From Hymenopus coronatus (lineage: Eukaryota > Arthropoda > Insecta > Mantodea > Hymenopodidae): 64,000 nt of DNA. The notes beneath the pieces were generated by a model. The model saw nothing but the letters and a program-made list of their open reading frames with translations, did not search any database and was not told where the DNA came from. Numbering within the stretch: the first letter of the stretch is position 1; each line of letters starts with the position of its first letter. Positions 11,485 through 23,339 of the stretch are shown piece after piece. Made by a program: the position numbers and the translations under genes. The stretch is from assembly GCA_030762935.1 (NCBI GenBank), contig CM060887.1:8052501-8116500 (forward strand). Reading direction: 5' to 3'.

Positions 11485-12269
11485 TTTTTTGGTCAGAGTT
11501 TATTGAGAGAATGAAAACGTCAAAGATATGAAGCAGGTCGGTTACGTGTGTCGACACTTTGTGATAATCATCAGTAGAGCCACGTGCCGTTCTTATCTCC
11601 CCCTACTACTGTCTGAAAATATTAATTGGAGTATACTCTTGCTACAACGAATTGCGTAAATGTGATTATGTGGACTAACAAGAATGTATATAGAATAATA
11701 ATAGTTTGGAGAAGAATGAATAGAGTGAGTCATGGTGTTTTTTTCCCTCCTTTTTGCCTGAGCGTTGTTAGGAGGTTGTGTTCATCCCTGGGTGCTACCT
11801 ATCACATCTGGTGCCAGTTGGCACGTGTAGATGCTGAAATTCTATTTGGCTGACTCACAACTCCAAATAATGTTCTCGCTCGACGCTACGCCATTCAGCA
11901 GTGTATGTCTCATCCATCTCTATTGCGAACGGTCCAGCCTGATTTAGACCGTTTATTTCAAGGTAAAAGTCTGCGTAGGATTTACAACCTTCGAGAGCGT
12001 AATACATTGTCTCCTGCCACGTCTTGTGAGATGGTAGCAAAGCCGTTTCACTATTTGCTCCAAATATTCTTGTTATACGGCAGACCTAGAGATTAGAGCT
12101 GAATATCGTCATGTAAACGTTTCGTAGTCGGCTTATCCTCCCCCTATTTAAGACTTAAGGGTCAGAAGCCGACAGGAAACCACAGAATGGAGAATCTGGA
12201 ACGTGTGTTTTTTTCCTCCGCCGCCCACCCTGGTCACGATCATCCGAAAGGGATCTACATCGCCTACCC
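11485..12269. other. Unassigned stretch
   Basis: Both strands of 11855-12096 stay open for about 60 codons. The minus frame includes IEMDETYTAEW, loosely reminiscent of a transposase acidic motif, but no family can be assigned. Confidence 0.3.
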
Positions 12270-12552
12270 TACCATGCACTAACTACCGCTAATGGGTGGA
12301 AGAAAAGAGTTGTGAAGTTGATGCCTCACTTGGCAAGCGACCCAGAGAAGGTACAAAGCCAGGGATGAGCGTGAGGAACTGGATGATATGAAATCAAGCG
12401 AAATACATGATAGGAAAGGGGATGAGGGAGCAATTGAGGAATGAGTGGGGGGGGGGACTGAAAAAACCCGCCCAGACGCCGCTTCATCCACCACAAATCC
12501 CACATGCGGACGCTTCAGATCGAACCCGGGCCGCCTATCTCGGCCACGTCAT
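12270..12552 (-). mobile_element. SINE type C, minus strand
   Basis: On the minus strand it reads GGCCGAGATAGGCGGCCCGG, then GTTCGATC (B-box-like), a 'gcatgtgggatttgtggtgga' block and 'gcgggttttttcag'. The copy at 42303-42540 shows the same order. The far end is degenerate. Confidence 0.65.
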
Positions 12553-13126
12553 GTAAACGTTTGTGGATAAATAGATATGTGCTATTGAGAGTTATTTTCA
12601 CAGCTCTCTTCGTAGAATTGGGGGAGAAAATTATCTAAAGCGAGAAACCCGTGACAGTGTTAAAAATGACGCAAATTTAATGGTTGGAAGCTTTGATTTA
12701 TCAGTTGACATATGCAATAATTTTCATTAGTGTAAAAATGTTAAATTAACCAGTGGCTCACAAGAGACAAATGCTGTTTACAAGACTAACTAAAACCTTC
12801 ATGCTCACTACGGTACAGAGAGTTGAACATTACTGGCATGTGATGATAACCACAGATGAGTTTCACAGCGGCATCCAGAAATTCCAAAACAGTTTTCAAG
12901 CTGTGTTTAAATACATTTAAGAGGACGATGTGGTACTGATGAAGGTGGCATTAAGTGATTGCAAGCCCTAAAACATCAATTCCAGGCGGAGTAGAGAATC
13001 TATTCGCCGAATTTTAAGAACGTCACAAACTACATGTTCACACAATACATGACAGTGACCCTTTGCACAGGATCACGAATCAGATGGATAATGACAATGC
13101 CTTTATATTCAGTGATTAGTGTTTTT
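12553..13126. other. Unassigned AT-rich stretch
   Basis: No coding frame or known repeat seen. Confidence 0.35.
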
Positions 13127-13500
13127 ACTTTCTCTACACGTACTATCTGTAGAGAGAAGGTATTGTATTGCACCCAAAAATTATATACCGGAAATGCATG
13201 TTTTAGGTACCCCTGAATCCAAAAAAATAACATTTTTGAAAAAGGTGCGCGTGCGAGTCTGTGTGTATGCGTGTGTGTGTGTTGGCTAAAAAACCAAAAG
13301 ACCGCTAAATTTTAAACTTGGTATTTAAGTTTATCATCTTCCAGGGATGCGACACGAAGATTTTGAAAAAAAAATCCCCCCCACCTCAAACTTCCCATTA
13401 CATGAAAATCAATTTCTGAAATGTTGACTTTCTCAAAATTGCTCTTAACTATTTTGATTAAAAAAACGTATATTAAAGATATTTACATCACAAATAAAAT
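13127..13500 (+). mobile_element. Family A 5' half
   Basis: It starts ACTTTCTCTACACGTACTAT, with part of the hairpin deleted. It continues through the GT-rich tract (13244-13290) and stops near 'catcacaaataaaatggg'. The following 13501-13847 is unassigned; a 91-codon minus frame there (13445-13720) has no recognised domain. Confidence 0.75.
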
Positions 13501-13847
13501 GGGGTTGCTGGGTCATAAATAACGATTGAGAAAGAGCTTTCAGGCTTCTAAAGGCGTTCATTTCTGCAAAATTGAACGTGTATGAGCAAGTGGTTTGTGC
13601 TCTCGTTGTGCTCAGGCTGCAAAACAGATGGTCAGTCAGCTTCTGGTATAAAGTGGTACAGTTTGAAGTTACACGCCTTTCAGAAGAATGGGAACATCGG
13701 ACTCTAGATTTCCATGCCACGCGCTGCTAGAATTGAAATAAAGGAATGCCACAGTAACACTTGTGTAGCCAGAAAAATATTAAAGGCGAGTGTTTATGCA
13801 TAGGAATTCATTGTTAAACAATTTGTATAATATCAATTTGTATAAAT

Positions 13848-15208
13848 CTGTGGCGTTAGGTCAGAACATGAAAACTCCAAAACTGGTCTTTTTGTGCTAA
13901 GACAGAAGTGATATAAAAGAAACAATCCTCTATCATTTGATGAAGCCTTGGAGATATCAGGGCTTCACCAAATGATAGAGGACTGTTTCTGGAGAAATGA
14001 CTGCTTCACCAAATTATAGAGGACTGTTTCTGGAGAAATGACTGCTTCACCAAACGATAGAGGACTGTTTCTGGAGAAATGACTGCTTCACCAAATGATA
14101 GAGGACTGTTTCTGAGATATCAGGGCTTCACCAAATGATAAGAGGACTGTTTCTGGAGAAATGACGGCTTCACCAAATGATACAGGATTGTTTCTGAGAT
14201 ATCAGGGCTTCACCAAATAATAGAGAATTGTTTCTGGAAATATCAGGGCTTCACCAAATGACAGAAGATTATTTCTGGAGATATCAGGGGTTCATCAAAT
14301 GACAGAGGATTATTTTTGGAGATATCAGGGGTTCATCAAATGACAGAGGATTATTTCTGGAGATGTCAGGGGTTCATCAAATGACAGAGGATTATTTCTG
14401 GAGATGTCAGGGGTTCATCAAATGACAGAAGATTATTTCTGGAGATATCAGGGGTTCATCAAATGACAGAGGATTATTTCTGGAGATGTCATGGTTTCAT
14501 CAAATGACAGAGGATTATTTCTGGAGATGTCAGGGGTTCATCAAATGACAGAGGATTATTTCTGTAGATGTCAGGGGTTCATCAAATTACAGAAGATTAT
14601 TTCTGGAGATATCAGGGGTTCATCAAATGACAGAAGATTATTTCTGGAGATATCAGGGGTTCATCAAATGACAGAGGATTATTTCTGGAGGTATCAGGGG
14701 TTCATCAAATGACAGAGGATTATTTCTGGAGATATCAGGGGTTCATCAAATGACAGAGGATTATTTCTGGAGATGTCAGGGGTTCATCAAATGACAGAAG
14801 ATTATTTCTGGAGATATCAGGGGTTCATCAAATGACAGAAGATTATTTCTGGAGATATCAGGGGTTCATCAAATGACAGAGGATTATTTCTGGAGGTATC
14901 AGGGGTTCATCAAATGACAGAGGATTATTTCTGGAGATATCAGGGGTTCATCAAATGACAGGAGATTATTTCTGGAGATATCAGGGCTTCATCAAATGAC
15001 AGAAGATTATTTCTGGAGATATCAGGGCTTCATGAAATAACAGAAGATTATTTCTGGAGATATCAGGGCTTCATCAAATGACAGAAGATTATTTCTGGAG
15101 ATGTCAGGGCTTCACCAAATGGTAGAGGATTGTTTCTTTTATATCATTGCTGTCTTTAATACAAAAAGGCCAATTTTGGAGTTTTCATGTATTGACCAAA
15201 CGCTACAG
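13848..15208. mobile_element. TIR element containing a minisatellite (1.36 kb)
   Basis: The two ends are inverted copies of each other for about 85-90 bp. The left end opens CTGTGGCGTTAGGTCA and continues ACATGAAAACTCCAAAACTGG. The right end is the complement, closing TGACCAAACGCTACAG. Scattered mismatches show age. AAAT lies immediately outside both ends (13844-13847 and 15209-15212), a possible 4-bp target duplication. The interior is almost entirely the 41-bp tandem array at 13925-15135 and holds no transposase, so this is a non-autonomous DNA transposon of uncertain superfamily. It lies 354 bp beyond the last visible exon of the Pro-rich gene and may be inside its next intron. Confidence 0.8.
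13925..15135. repeat. 41-bp minisatellite, about 29-30 units
   Basis: The unit is TTCATCAAATGACAGAGGAT followed by TATTTCTGGAGATATCAGGGG. Successive TTCATC starts fall at 14291, 14332 and 14373, a strict 41-bp period. Units near the edges carry CTTCACCAAATGATAGAGGA and 'gagaaatgactg' variants, while central units are more alike, the usual pattern of unequal exchange homogenising the middle. Position 14491 is inside an accidental open frame. Confidence 0.95.
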
Positions 15209-15244
15209 AAATATGAATCCTGAGTTGAAATATTTAAAAATGTA

Positions 15245-15470
15245 ATGCGTTACTTTCATATGACTCTCTATTCTGCAAAATAAAAATCTTTCCTTACTAA
15301 AGCTTATTCTTTTGTCTTCATGCTAATCAAGGAAAACATTAGTAAAAATGATTTTATTCCATATTCCTTCTAGGTAGTGCAAGGGAAATAAGGGAATATA
15401 GTAGCCTAAAGCGAAAGCCAAGTAATTTAAGAGCCAGTCGCTATGTGATGCCTCTGCGCAGTAACATCCA
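15245..15470 (-). mobile_element. Family A 3' fragment
   Basis: A worn minus-oriented 3' end (TACTTTCATATGACTCTCTA onward) extending to 'gccagtcgctatgtgatg'. Confidence 0.6.
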
Positions 15471-15561
15471 GCCTGAGAAATACGAGCAATTGTGACGCAT
15501 ATAGACCTGGGCAGACAATTGAAATATCTCCTAGGAATAACAGAACGAATTAGGTACTCAC

Positions 15562-15971
15562 GTTGCATTCCAGGCATTGGTGGTGGCGGCATTGGAGGAG
15601 CTGGAGGCTGTGGTACTTTGGATTCAGATTTTTCCTCGGGTTTTCTTTGTACTTTGGGTTCTTCCTTCTTCATCGGCGGCTGTGATGGTTTGGGTTCAAC
15701 TTTCTTTTCTTCTTGTTTTCTTTGAATTTTGGGCTCTTCTTTCTTGTCCTCTGGCCTTTTGGCCGGTTTAGATTCTAATTTGACTTCAATCTTCTTCTCT
15801 TCCGGCTTGTTGCTGCTGGGCTTGGTTGTACTTTTGATTTCAATAGGAATTTGTCTATTTTGCGTTTGCTGGGATTTCGGCTTCTCTGGTGCTGCTTTGG
15901 GTGGTGGTGCAGTTTTAGCGTTGGAAGCATCATAACCGTTCTCTTTGGGGGCGTTGCGGTCTGCGGACGGT
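15562..15971 (-). CDS. Pro/Lys/Glu-rich protein, third visible coding exon
   Basis: The acceptor is TATTTGTTGCAG, just above 15971. The donor is AAC|GTGAGT, just below 15562. The exon is 410 bp, enters with two bases held over from the previous exon and leaves with one. It encodes about 137 residues. The first part is basic and polar (RPSADRNAPKENGYDAS). Then come lysine/glutamate runs with a repeated EEPKxQRKxEEK motif about 35 residues apart, and a proline tract ending PMPPPPMPGMQ. No folded domain is visible. The composition recalls PEVK-type spring segments or adaptor tails, but that is only resemblance. The frame stays open past the donor into family A sequence (to 15323), which I take as read-through and not coding. 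Later exons were not found, so the protein is incomplete here. Confidence 0.75.
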
Positions 15972-16231
15972 CTGCAACAAATAGCGTAACACTTAGTAGC
16001 GTAAATAATAACACATCCCAGTACAAATGGACGTTTGGTAAATTCTTCTCCCGTATTAAATAGGACTTAAGGACATATATGACTGAAAGTTTGAAATTTC
16101 ATACCAATAAAGCTTTTTTGAAATTTATATAATACAGTCTTGGGATAACATAATATAAAAGTAGTCCAACATAGGCAACCTTCTCCAAAATTAATTGGAA
16201 TTAAATTGTGTAATGTTTGCAGGCGGCTTAC

Positions 16232-16391
16232 CTTGAAGGTATGATAGTGATCATGCTGGTCTTTCTTGCAGGCTGCTCTGGAGCAGCGCTTGTACTAGCT
16301 GACGGATCTCCAGGATAACTGGGAGCTGAAACTTTCCGGAGTACTGGCTTTAAGTTGGCCTTTATCATCGCAGGATCTTCGGTTTCCGGAG
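16232..16391 (-). CDS. Pro/Lys/Glu-rich protein, second visible coding exon
   Basis: The acceptor TTTATTCCAG ends just above 16391 and the donor TCAAG|GTAAGC begins below 16232. The 160-bp exon completes the codon split by the upstream exon (G|CT, alanine) and leaves two bases (AG) that the next exon completes as arginine. It encodes about 53 residues, opening APETEDPAMIKANLKPVLRK, then a serine/proline/alanine stretch and ending TSMITIIPSR. No known domain is visible. The intron to the next exon is only 260 bp; the intron upstream is 5.1 kb. The phase agreement at both junctions is the main evidence that these exons belong together. Confidence 0.75.
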
Positions 16392-17158
16392 CTGGAATAA
16401 AGGTAAACAAATATATGAGTTTCTGTTTTCTTTCCTAGATATTGTTCAAATATGTTGAAACAATAAACCCTAGTGCACGTGTTTAAAGAAGTACATGTTC
16501 AACTTGTACACAAAAGTAATTCTTGAGTCAGGTTGCACTGAAATTACTATCCACACTTGCACCGAATAAGCTATCGACAGCTAATTGGAATCACATCACG
16601 AAAACGTTGATTTTATGGATGGGTTCTCTAATGACATCAGAAAGGTCGCCTTAAACTGGCAATTGAGTAAATTATGGTGTTCGGCAAACGATCTTATTAC
16701 ACAGGGTTTTCTCTAACGCTGGCAATTTTCTTTAAACAAGCAACAGGCTGTTCCAGCTTGGATGCGCGCCAGAGAGCAGCGAGTTACTCATAGCGCACAG
16801 GGGTCTGCCTGCAACATTTAATGTTCCTAACTTAATTTTGAGGGTAAACTGTCGTCAGGGCTTATTGAAGTTTTGGAATGAAATGGGAACGCAAGCACCT
16901 GCGCTGGAACCGTAGTGACGTATTGGCTATCACTAGGGTGACCGCTAGCGGGACAGCACTGACGGTGGAACATATGCTACCCTAGTAGCTGTTCGCACAT
17001 CTCTCCAGCTGCTGGCCTCCCTAGCGGAGGTGCTTGGCGATGACGCCAGTGCGATTGACAGGGTTTTAGTTTTACCATCAGGATCTAGTTCTTTTTATTT
17101 CTCATTGTACTAAGCTTTTAGTCTTACCTCCTTTTATCCTCTTTTACGCTCAATTTTT

Positions 17159-18010
17159 ACTTTCTCTACACGTACTATATACATAGCGTACAGAGAAGGT
17201 ATTGCACTCCACCCAAAAATTCCATACTGAAATTTTACCGGAAATGCATGTTTTAGGGTCCCCTTTATCAAAAAAAAAGCATTTTCAGAAAAAGGTCCGT
17301 GTGTGTTTCCGTGTGCCTGTGAACGCGATAACTCAAAAACGAAAAGTCGATAAAATACCAAAATTTGTATTTAAGTTTAGTACCTTCCAGGGAAGCGACA
17401 CGGAGATTTTGAGAAAAATCCCCCCACCCCTCAACTACCCTTTACATGGAACTTTTTTCGAAAATTTTGATTTGCTCAAAATGGCTCTAACGATTTTTAT
17501 TAACATATCGTATATTAAAGATATTTATCTCAGAAATAAAATGTATATCTTGAATTTTCTGGGAATAATCTCTGAAGACTACTTTATTCTGGATGAATTT
17601 TACGGAATTTTGCATAACTGTTAAACCGTAAGAGATGGACAAAAACTTAACACACACAAAATCTAGAGCACATTAAAACACGCAATTTATGTTATATACA
17701 TTTTTTTTATTGATATGATTGTTTTTTGAGATATTCCTTGCTTTTGGTTTCAGCTTTGAAAAACTTATACTTTTCTCATACAGGACTTTGTCAACTCGTG
17801 TCCATGCAAACAAAGGAACTTCAGTCACATAGCAGCTATCACTTTAACCTATGGTACTCTCATAATTCGCTTCTTTTTACAAGGAAGCAAGTAATAAACT
17901 GTTTCTGCTAATTTTTTCTCGATTAGCATGAAGTAAACAGAAGCATGAACTTTTTAACAATAATTTGTTGCAGAGATGTAGAGAAAGTTATATGAATGGA
18001 ACACATCAGA
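17159..18010 (+). mobile_element. Family A element, full length (852 bp)
   Basis: It runs from TTTTT-ACTTTCTCTACACG to GGAACACATCAGA-T8. It lies in the 5.1-kb intron of the Pro-rich gene, in antisense orientation to that gene. The longest open frame of any copy (140 codons) is at 17202-17624. Confidence 0.9.
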
Positions 18011-19080
18011 TTTTTTTTAAATACAAATTGTAGGAGACATTAAGCCCTATTTGTGTTGTTTCCAGGGAATACAACGGGGAGATAGTCTTTTTCGTTCCCC
18101 ATTTTCTTTTTCTTTATATTTTATTTGTTTTTGTTTGCTTTAACTGAGCATTGAACTTATTTACAATATTTACATGAGATCTGCCAACTTGTGACCCGGA
18201 GTGAATGCTTCAATTCAAATGAAGTTATCGCTACCCACCAGTGTCCCGGTGTGAAACGTTCCTTTGACTGCCCAACAGTCGGATAGGCATCCCGGAGACC
18301 CTGTCCCCGAGGCAACCAGCCGAAGCCCGGGGCACGTTGAGAGTTCAGAGAGCATTGTCTGTTTCCCTGCTGCACCGCACTAAAGTGCATTGCAGACACT
18401 TTGAACCCTGAAACAGATCACCCGGTCCAAGGATGAAGGAAATGATAATGGAAAATCATGGCGGGACAGAAAATTCGCCTTTCGACCCGCGAAAACCCTT
18501 GCAAAAACTCAGGGGTCAGAGTGGGCGGTCGCTGGGGATCGAAATCGCAACATTCCGAATTCTACTCGCTCGGTATATACCTATTGAATGAAAATATGAA
18601 TTACTTGAAATCCCCGGGCTTTACCCCTTTTAACCTGAGGTACAGCAACCGTACTACTTTTAACGCTTTAATTGATCCTGGTATGATGCATGAGTAGTAG
18701 TTAAATATATCAGCACATCTTTTGCAGGAGGATATTTTGGACAGAACCCAACGCCCACCTTCGTATCATTTGCCAAATCGTGCAGCATCTTATGGCTTTT
18801 GAGTTTCCTTGAAACCGTGCAGGAGGTCACGAGACTAACCTCCTACCCACGTGTTTACTATTTGTTTGTAAGGTGAAACAAACGCGAACTGTTTTTCTTT
18901 CTTTCTTCCTTCGCAAAAGTGTAACACAAACATTGTACACTGAACAATTCTGTTTGACTCTATTTCAATTAAATAAACGCTTACTGGATTGAAAAGCTTT
19001 GAATATGCACGCACGCGCGCGCTCACAGCAACACCCTCCCCCCCCCACGCATAGCAAAACGCATATTTCTGGACAATTTC
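18011..19080. other. Unassigned intronic stretch
   Basis: Positions 18150-18560 are less AT-rich and resemble a degraded tRNA-headed SINE on the minus strand (GCGATTTCGATCCCCAGCG as a B-box-like segment), but I cannot place it in a family. A worn family A 5' end occurs at about 19085-19150. Confidence 0.3.
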
Positions 19081-19199
19081 GTTACGGAAGTTTTTGGTAC
19101 AATATAATACCACTACTTACTATATAGATCTGCAGTGCAGAAAGTAAATGATGGCTGCTAAGATGCAAATTTTCAAACATATTAATATTAATGAATGTA

Positions 19200-19622
19200 A
19201 TTAATATAAACATGTGTAAAAAGACTGTTTTGACTGTGATTTACTTTCTGGAGTGTAGCGATGTATCCAAGTTTCATCCATGGTAATAAGCCGTCTCAAC
19301 AATTCTGTGGGATTTTTACGGTAGAGGTCCACATTCTTAACAGAAGCAGCTTTTCTTTACAACTTTTGATTAGGTGTCAATAAACGCGGCACAGACCTTG
19401 TAAAAGCCAAAACATTACTTAAAATATTACCTGCACGTTCTTTAGATATGTTTACAGCCTCTGCTATCTCAAACGACTTTAATCTGCGGTCTTCCAGTAC
19501 TAAACGATGAATTTTTTCAATGATCTTTAGAGTTGTCACTTCTACAGGGCGTCCAGAGCGAGGCTCATCACTAGCGCTCGTACGTCCCATTTTAAACTGT
19601 ATAACCCATCTTTTAATCATTA
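19200..19622 (-). pseudogene. mariner transposase remnant, N-terminal half
   Basis: The minus frame from 19620 reads MIKRWVIQFKMGRTSASDEP and then RSGRPVEVTT. This is the mariner pattern of a first helix-turn-helix followed by the GRP linker, with a second helical segment after it (IAEAVNISKERAGNIL). After a stop at 19357 the remains continue: LYRKNPTELLRRLITMDETW, around 19264-19330. MDETW holds the first catalytic aspartate. The rest of the enzyme is absent. The element lies in the Pro-rich gene's long intron, in sense orientation. Confidence 0.8.
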
Positions 19623-21487
19623 ATATGAAGGGGCAGAGTCTTTCAATGTACTGTCCATTTCCTCCTTGATTTCTTTAAGCCTTTCAATTTGTTATGCAGT
19701 ATTGTGTTGCATTAATCGTAATAGCAGGACTTATAAGGGAGAGGAAAGTTTTGGAATCGTGAACATTTCTTTTGGGTTTTGTCTTACCGACCATTTAGTA
19801 TCTAAGGTCTTTGATGTACGGCACTGCAGAAGCTGCTCTGTATTATTTATGTTGTTTTTCACCCTAGACCAAGCCCACGACGACTATAATTGTAATTTCC
19901 GATGTTCCCGAATCCTCGTCTACCCCTTAGATGTGCGTGTAATGTTGGTTGTGTGTGCAAGGGAAAATAGCAGTTGTAAATTACTTATCGGTTGCGTCTC
20001 TGGATGTGTGTGTAGCAGTACCTAAAATAATAACGCGTGTTTTATAGGGATAGCCACTTACATGTGGATACCAGTTGCATACCTACCGAGTAAAGACCGA
20101 CCTTAGTAACGTGGCTCGACGCAGCAGTATACTATGCTGTGTATTACAATACACTTTTTTCAGGTAATTAATGCCTTTGATGATACTGCATTCATTTCAA
20201 TCAAGATTGTAAAATATCTTGCTTCAAATGGATTCATACAGAAGAACTTTGCAAATGTATCTACGACATTAACACGCATTTGGAACCATAGAACATTTGA
20301 ATGCCTCTGTAAGCTGTCGATGGACTTGTGCAAGCAATTAATCAGAGATCCATGACACCTGTTTTAGATCGTGTGAAACAGAAAGCGAAGACAATGTTTA
20401 GAAAAAAATGTCGAATTTTCAATAATGCGTGAAATGCGAAATATACTAAGACGTGTTGCTATGGAAATAATTGCTGATGGAGTATCTTACCCAATAGTTG
20501 ATGATGTGTCCTATTTCCGTTTTGCTCCAATCACATGTGATTGGATGTAAAGCCTGTTTACGTGCCAATCGGAGACCTTTCATTTTGAGTCGTTACGATT
20601 GTATGTTGTGCATTGTACTGTATGTATCGTGAAAGAAAATGAAACGGAGAATGATACAGATGACTTATTGCAATTGTTTACCACCCACTCAACTTCCACT
20701 GGTAGTGAAAACATCACGCAACCACTGACTGCATTGTCAACACATCATAACTATATACCATGCTGCGCTAAGTTGGATTCTGTCCCGCTATCGGTCCCCA
20801 AGTTGCTGTCCCTAGTAATCACATTTAATTGTACCTATTGACTTTTATCATTTAAATCGTGCCATTTTTCTTTCCCTTTACTTGTCAACATGTATTTACG
20901 ATTAAATTCACACAGCATTTAAATATAATTTCTTTTGGTGCTAACGGCAATCTCACTTTCGGTTGTTCGGTTAATACAACCAGACGTGACTAATCAATCA
21001 TTATTTGCAGAATAATGTGTCAAGTCGACCTTGATACTGCTTTAGAACAGCTGGCAGTAATTACTTTTATTTTCTCGTAAATATTTCTATTATTCTTCCT
21101 CGTTCTGCAAAGATGAATTTGCCACACTACAGCAGTATACTATTTATATTATCTCAGCATTCCTTTGTTTGTTTATTTGTTTCCTCGGACAGTACAGTAT
21201 GCATCAGAACATGGCGACCCTGCCCCAAAGACTAGTTTTTCCGGTTAGCGGTTAGGGTGTGTACGGCTAGAAATCAACCCTCGCTGTTGCCAAGTCTTAA
21301 ACTTACTGGCACGATTCTCGACTTGCAAGCAGTCTCTCCCGGAAGCTGAGATTCTACTACGTTGCCTCTCACCCCTAGTACAGAGATGTCTTTTGTTTGC
21401 TAATGGTTATTACCCAGTGGTAGGAGGGAGCGGTCCCCTTTGAGGGCCATCATATTTTGGAAAACAACTGTAAGATGAGGAGCTTAC
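19623..21487. other. Unassigned intronic stretch
   Basis: Several modest open frames (19666-20025, 20134-20355, 20599-20841) have neither recognisable motifs nor splice context. No repeat family is identified. Confidence 0.35.
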
Positions 21488-21663
21488 CTTTCTGCCTGGC
21501 CCGAGCGAGGGTCCATGGTGCTGTTGGGAGTGGAAGGGGTTCAGGCCCTTCTTTTACCCAAGGAGGTCGGAATGTCGTCCTCTGTTGTGGCTGTTGTTGG
21601 GGGGCATTTGGGGCCCCACCTCCAGGTTTTACGGCAGGCATGACATACGCAAGTTATGGTGAC
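21488..21663 (-). CDS. Pro/Lys/Glu-rich protein, first coding exon
   Basis: The exon lies between acceptor CATTTGCAG (above 21663) and donor AAAG|GTAAGC (below 21488). The frame that joins correctly to the next exon has an in-frame TAA seven codons before ATG at 21641. So the 5' part of the exon is untranslated leader and translation begins MPAVKPGGGAPNAPQQQPQQ. This is followed by RTTFRPPWVKEGPEPLPLPT and APWTLARARQK. The RPPWVK and PLPLPxAPWTL segments look like conserved binding motifs, but I cannot name the family. With the other two exons the visible protein is 241 residues, mostly low-complexity. At least one noncoding exon must lie upstream. A muscle or cytoskeletal role is a guess. 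Confidence 0.75.
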
Positions 21664-21773
21664 CTGCAAATGAGAAATAAAAATGTAATCGTTATGCATA
21701 ATTAATTAAACGCAAATTCTAAAGTAATAGTTCCATCAAAACAAAACTTATGCCATTGTAAGGCTCTGCTTTT

Positions 21774-22512
21774 ACTTTCTCTACACGTAATATGTACATA
21801 GTATATAGAGAGGGTATTGCATTCCACCCAAAAATGCGATACCGAGATTTCACCGGAATTACACGTTTTACGGTCCTCTGTATCCAAAATAAAAAGACAT
21901 TCAGAAAAAGGGCCTTCCAGGGATGCGACACGAAGTTTTTGAGAAAAATCCCCCACTCCAAACTAACCTTTACATGGAAAAAAAAATTATTTTCTCAAAA
22001 ATAACCCTAACGATTTTGATTAAAATACCTTATTAAAGATATTTATATGGAAAGTAAAACGTATATCTTGAATTTTCTGGGAATAGTCTCTAAAGACCTC
22101 TTTATTCTGAATGAATTTTGCGTAACTGGTAAACCGAAAGAGATAGACAAAAACGTAACTCACATAAAATGTAGATCACGCTAAAACGCAATATTTATGT
22201 CATATACGTTTTTTTTTTCATTTCTGGGACATTCCTTGTTATTTGTTTCAGATTTAAAATACTTAAACTTTCTCACAAGGAAAGTAGTAAACTCCTGGCC
22301 CTGCATAGAAACAGTTTTACACCACATGGCAACCAGCTTTTAAAACATTTGACTATCGTTTTAGCCAAGTGTATTCCCTTATTTGCCTTCTACTTACAAG
22401 GGTGCAAGTAATTAAGACAATTTCTGCTAATGATTATCATAAATAGATAGAAGAATAGGTTTTTTGACAATAATTTGTTACCACGATGTAGGGAAAGTCA
22501 TGTGAATGGAAC
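21774..22512 (+). mobile_element. Family A element lacking its last bases
   Basis: It starts ACTTTCTCTACACGTAATAT and stops at GTGAATGGAACAC, where the next copy begins head-to-tail. Its GT-rich block is deleted. Confidence 0.8.
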
Positions 22513-23220
22513 ACTTTCTCTTCACGTACTATGTACATAGTGTATAGAGAAGGTATTGTATTCCACCCACAAATTCGATACCGAGATTTCACCGGAAATA
22601 GGCGTTTTGGGGTCCCCTGTATCCAAACATTTTTTTTAGAAAAGGTCTGTGTACACGATGATTCAAAAACGAAAATCGGTAAAATACCAAACTTGGTGTT
22701 TAAGTTTAGTAGCTTCCAAGGATGCGACACGAAAATTTTGATTTTCTCAAAAAGGACTAACGATTTTGATTAAATTACCTTATGTGTCACGTATTTTTAA
22801 GACAAACGAAATGCTTAGACTGTGAAGGCCTCTTTATTCTGAATGAATTTTGCATAACTAGTAAACCGTAAAAGATAGACAAAAACTTAGTAGTAAAAAA
22901 AGTAGATCGCGTTAAAACACGCAATTTGTCATATATATATTCGTAGTACTGACCATTTTTGAGATATTGTTTGGTATTTGTTTTAGTTTTAAAATACTTA
23001 AAACTTTTGACATACGAGGATTTGTGAGCTCCAGGCAATGCATAGAAACGGATTTCATCTACATTAATGTCGTTTTAGACTAGTATATTCCCTATTTCCT
23101 TTCTGCTTAGAAAAAAGCATTTCTTCTAATGTTATGTCGATTAGAATGAAAAGCTTAAGCTTTTTAACAATAATTTGTGAAAAAGATGTAGAGAAAGTCA
23201 TGTTAATGGAGCACATCAGA
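22513..23220 (+). mobile_element. Family A element, tandem to the previous copy
   Basis: It begins ACTTTCTCTTCACGTACTAT, directly at the truncated end of the preceding copy, and ends GGAGCACATCAGA-T4. The tail-to-head junction joins GGAACAC to TTTCTC. Confidence 0.8.
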
Positions 23221-23339
23221 TTTTATAAATATACATTGATAAAATAGGAACAAGCTTTGTTTTATGCAGTATTTAATAGAAAATAAAGCAAAACGAACCG
23301 TTGATTTTCCATTGTGTTTTAAACGTTTGGGAGAAAACT

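Noticed and set aside
13925..15135. CRISPR-like array
   Set aside because: Units are contiguous 41-bp repeats without unique spacers, enclosed in transposon ends, in a eukaryotic genome.
15323..15561. Extension of the Pro-rich exon past 15562
   Set aside because: A strong GTGAGT donor precedes it, and the extension translates intergenic and family A sequence.
17202..17624. 140-codon ORF as a host gene
   Set aside because: It lies wholly inside a high-copy repeat, and equivalent frames are broken in most copies.
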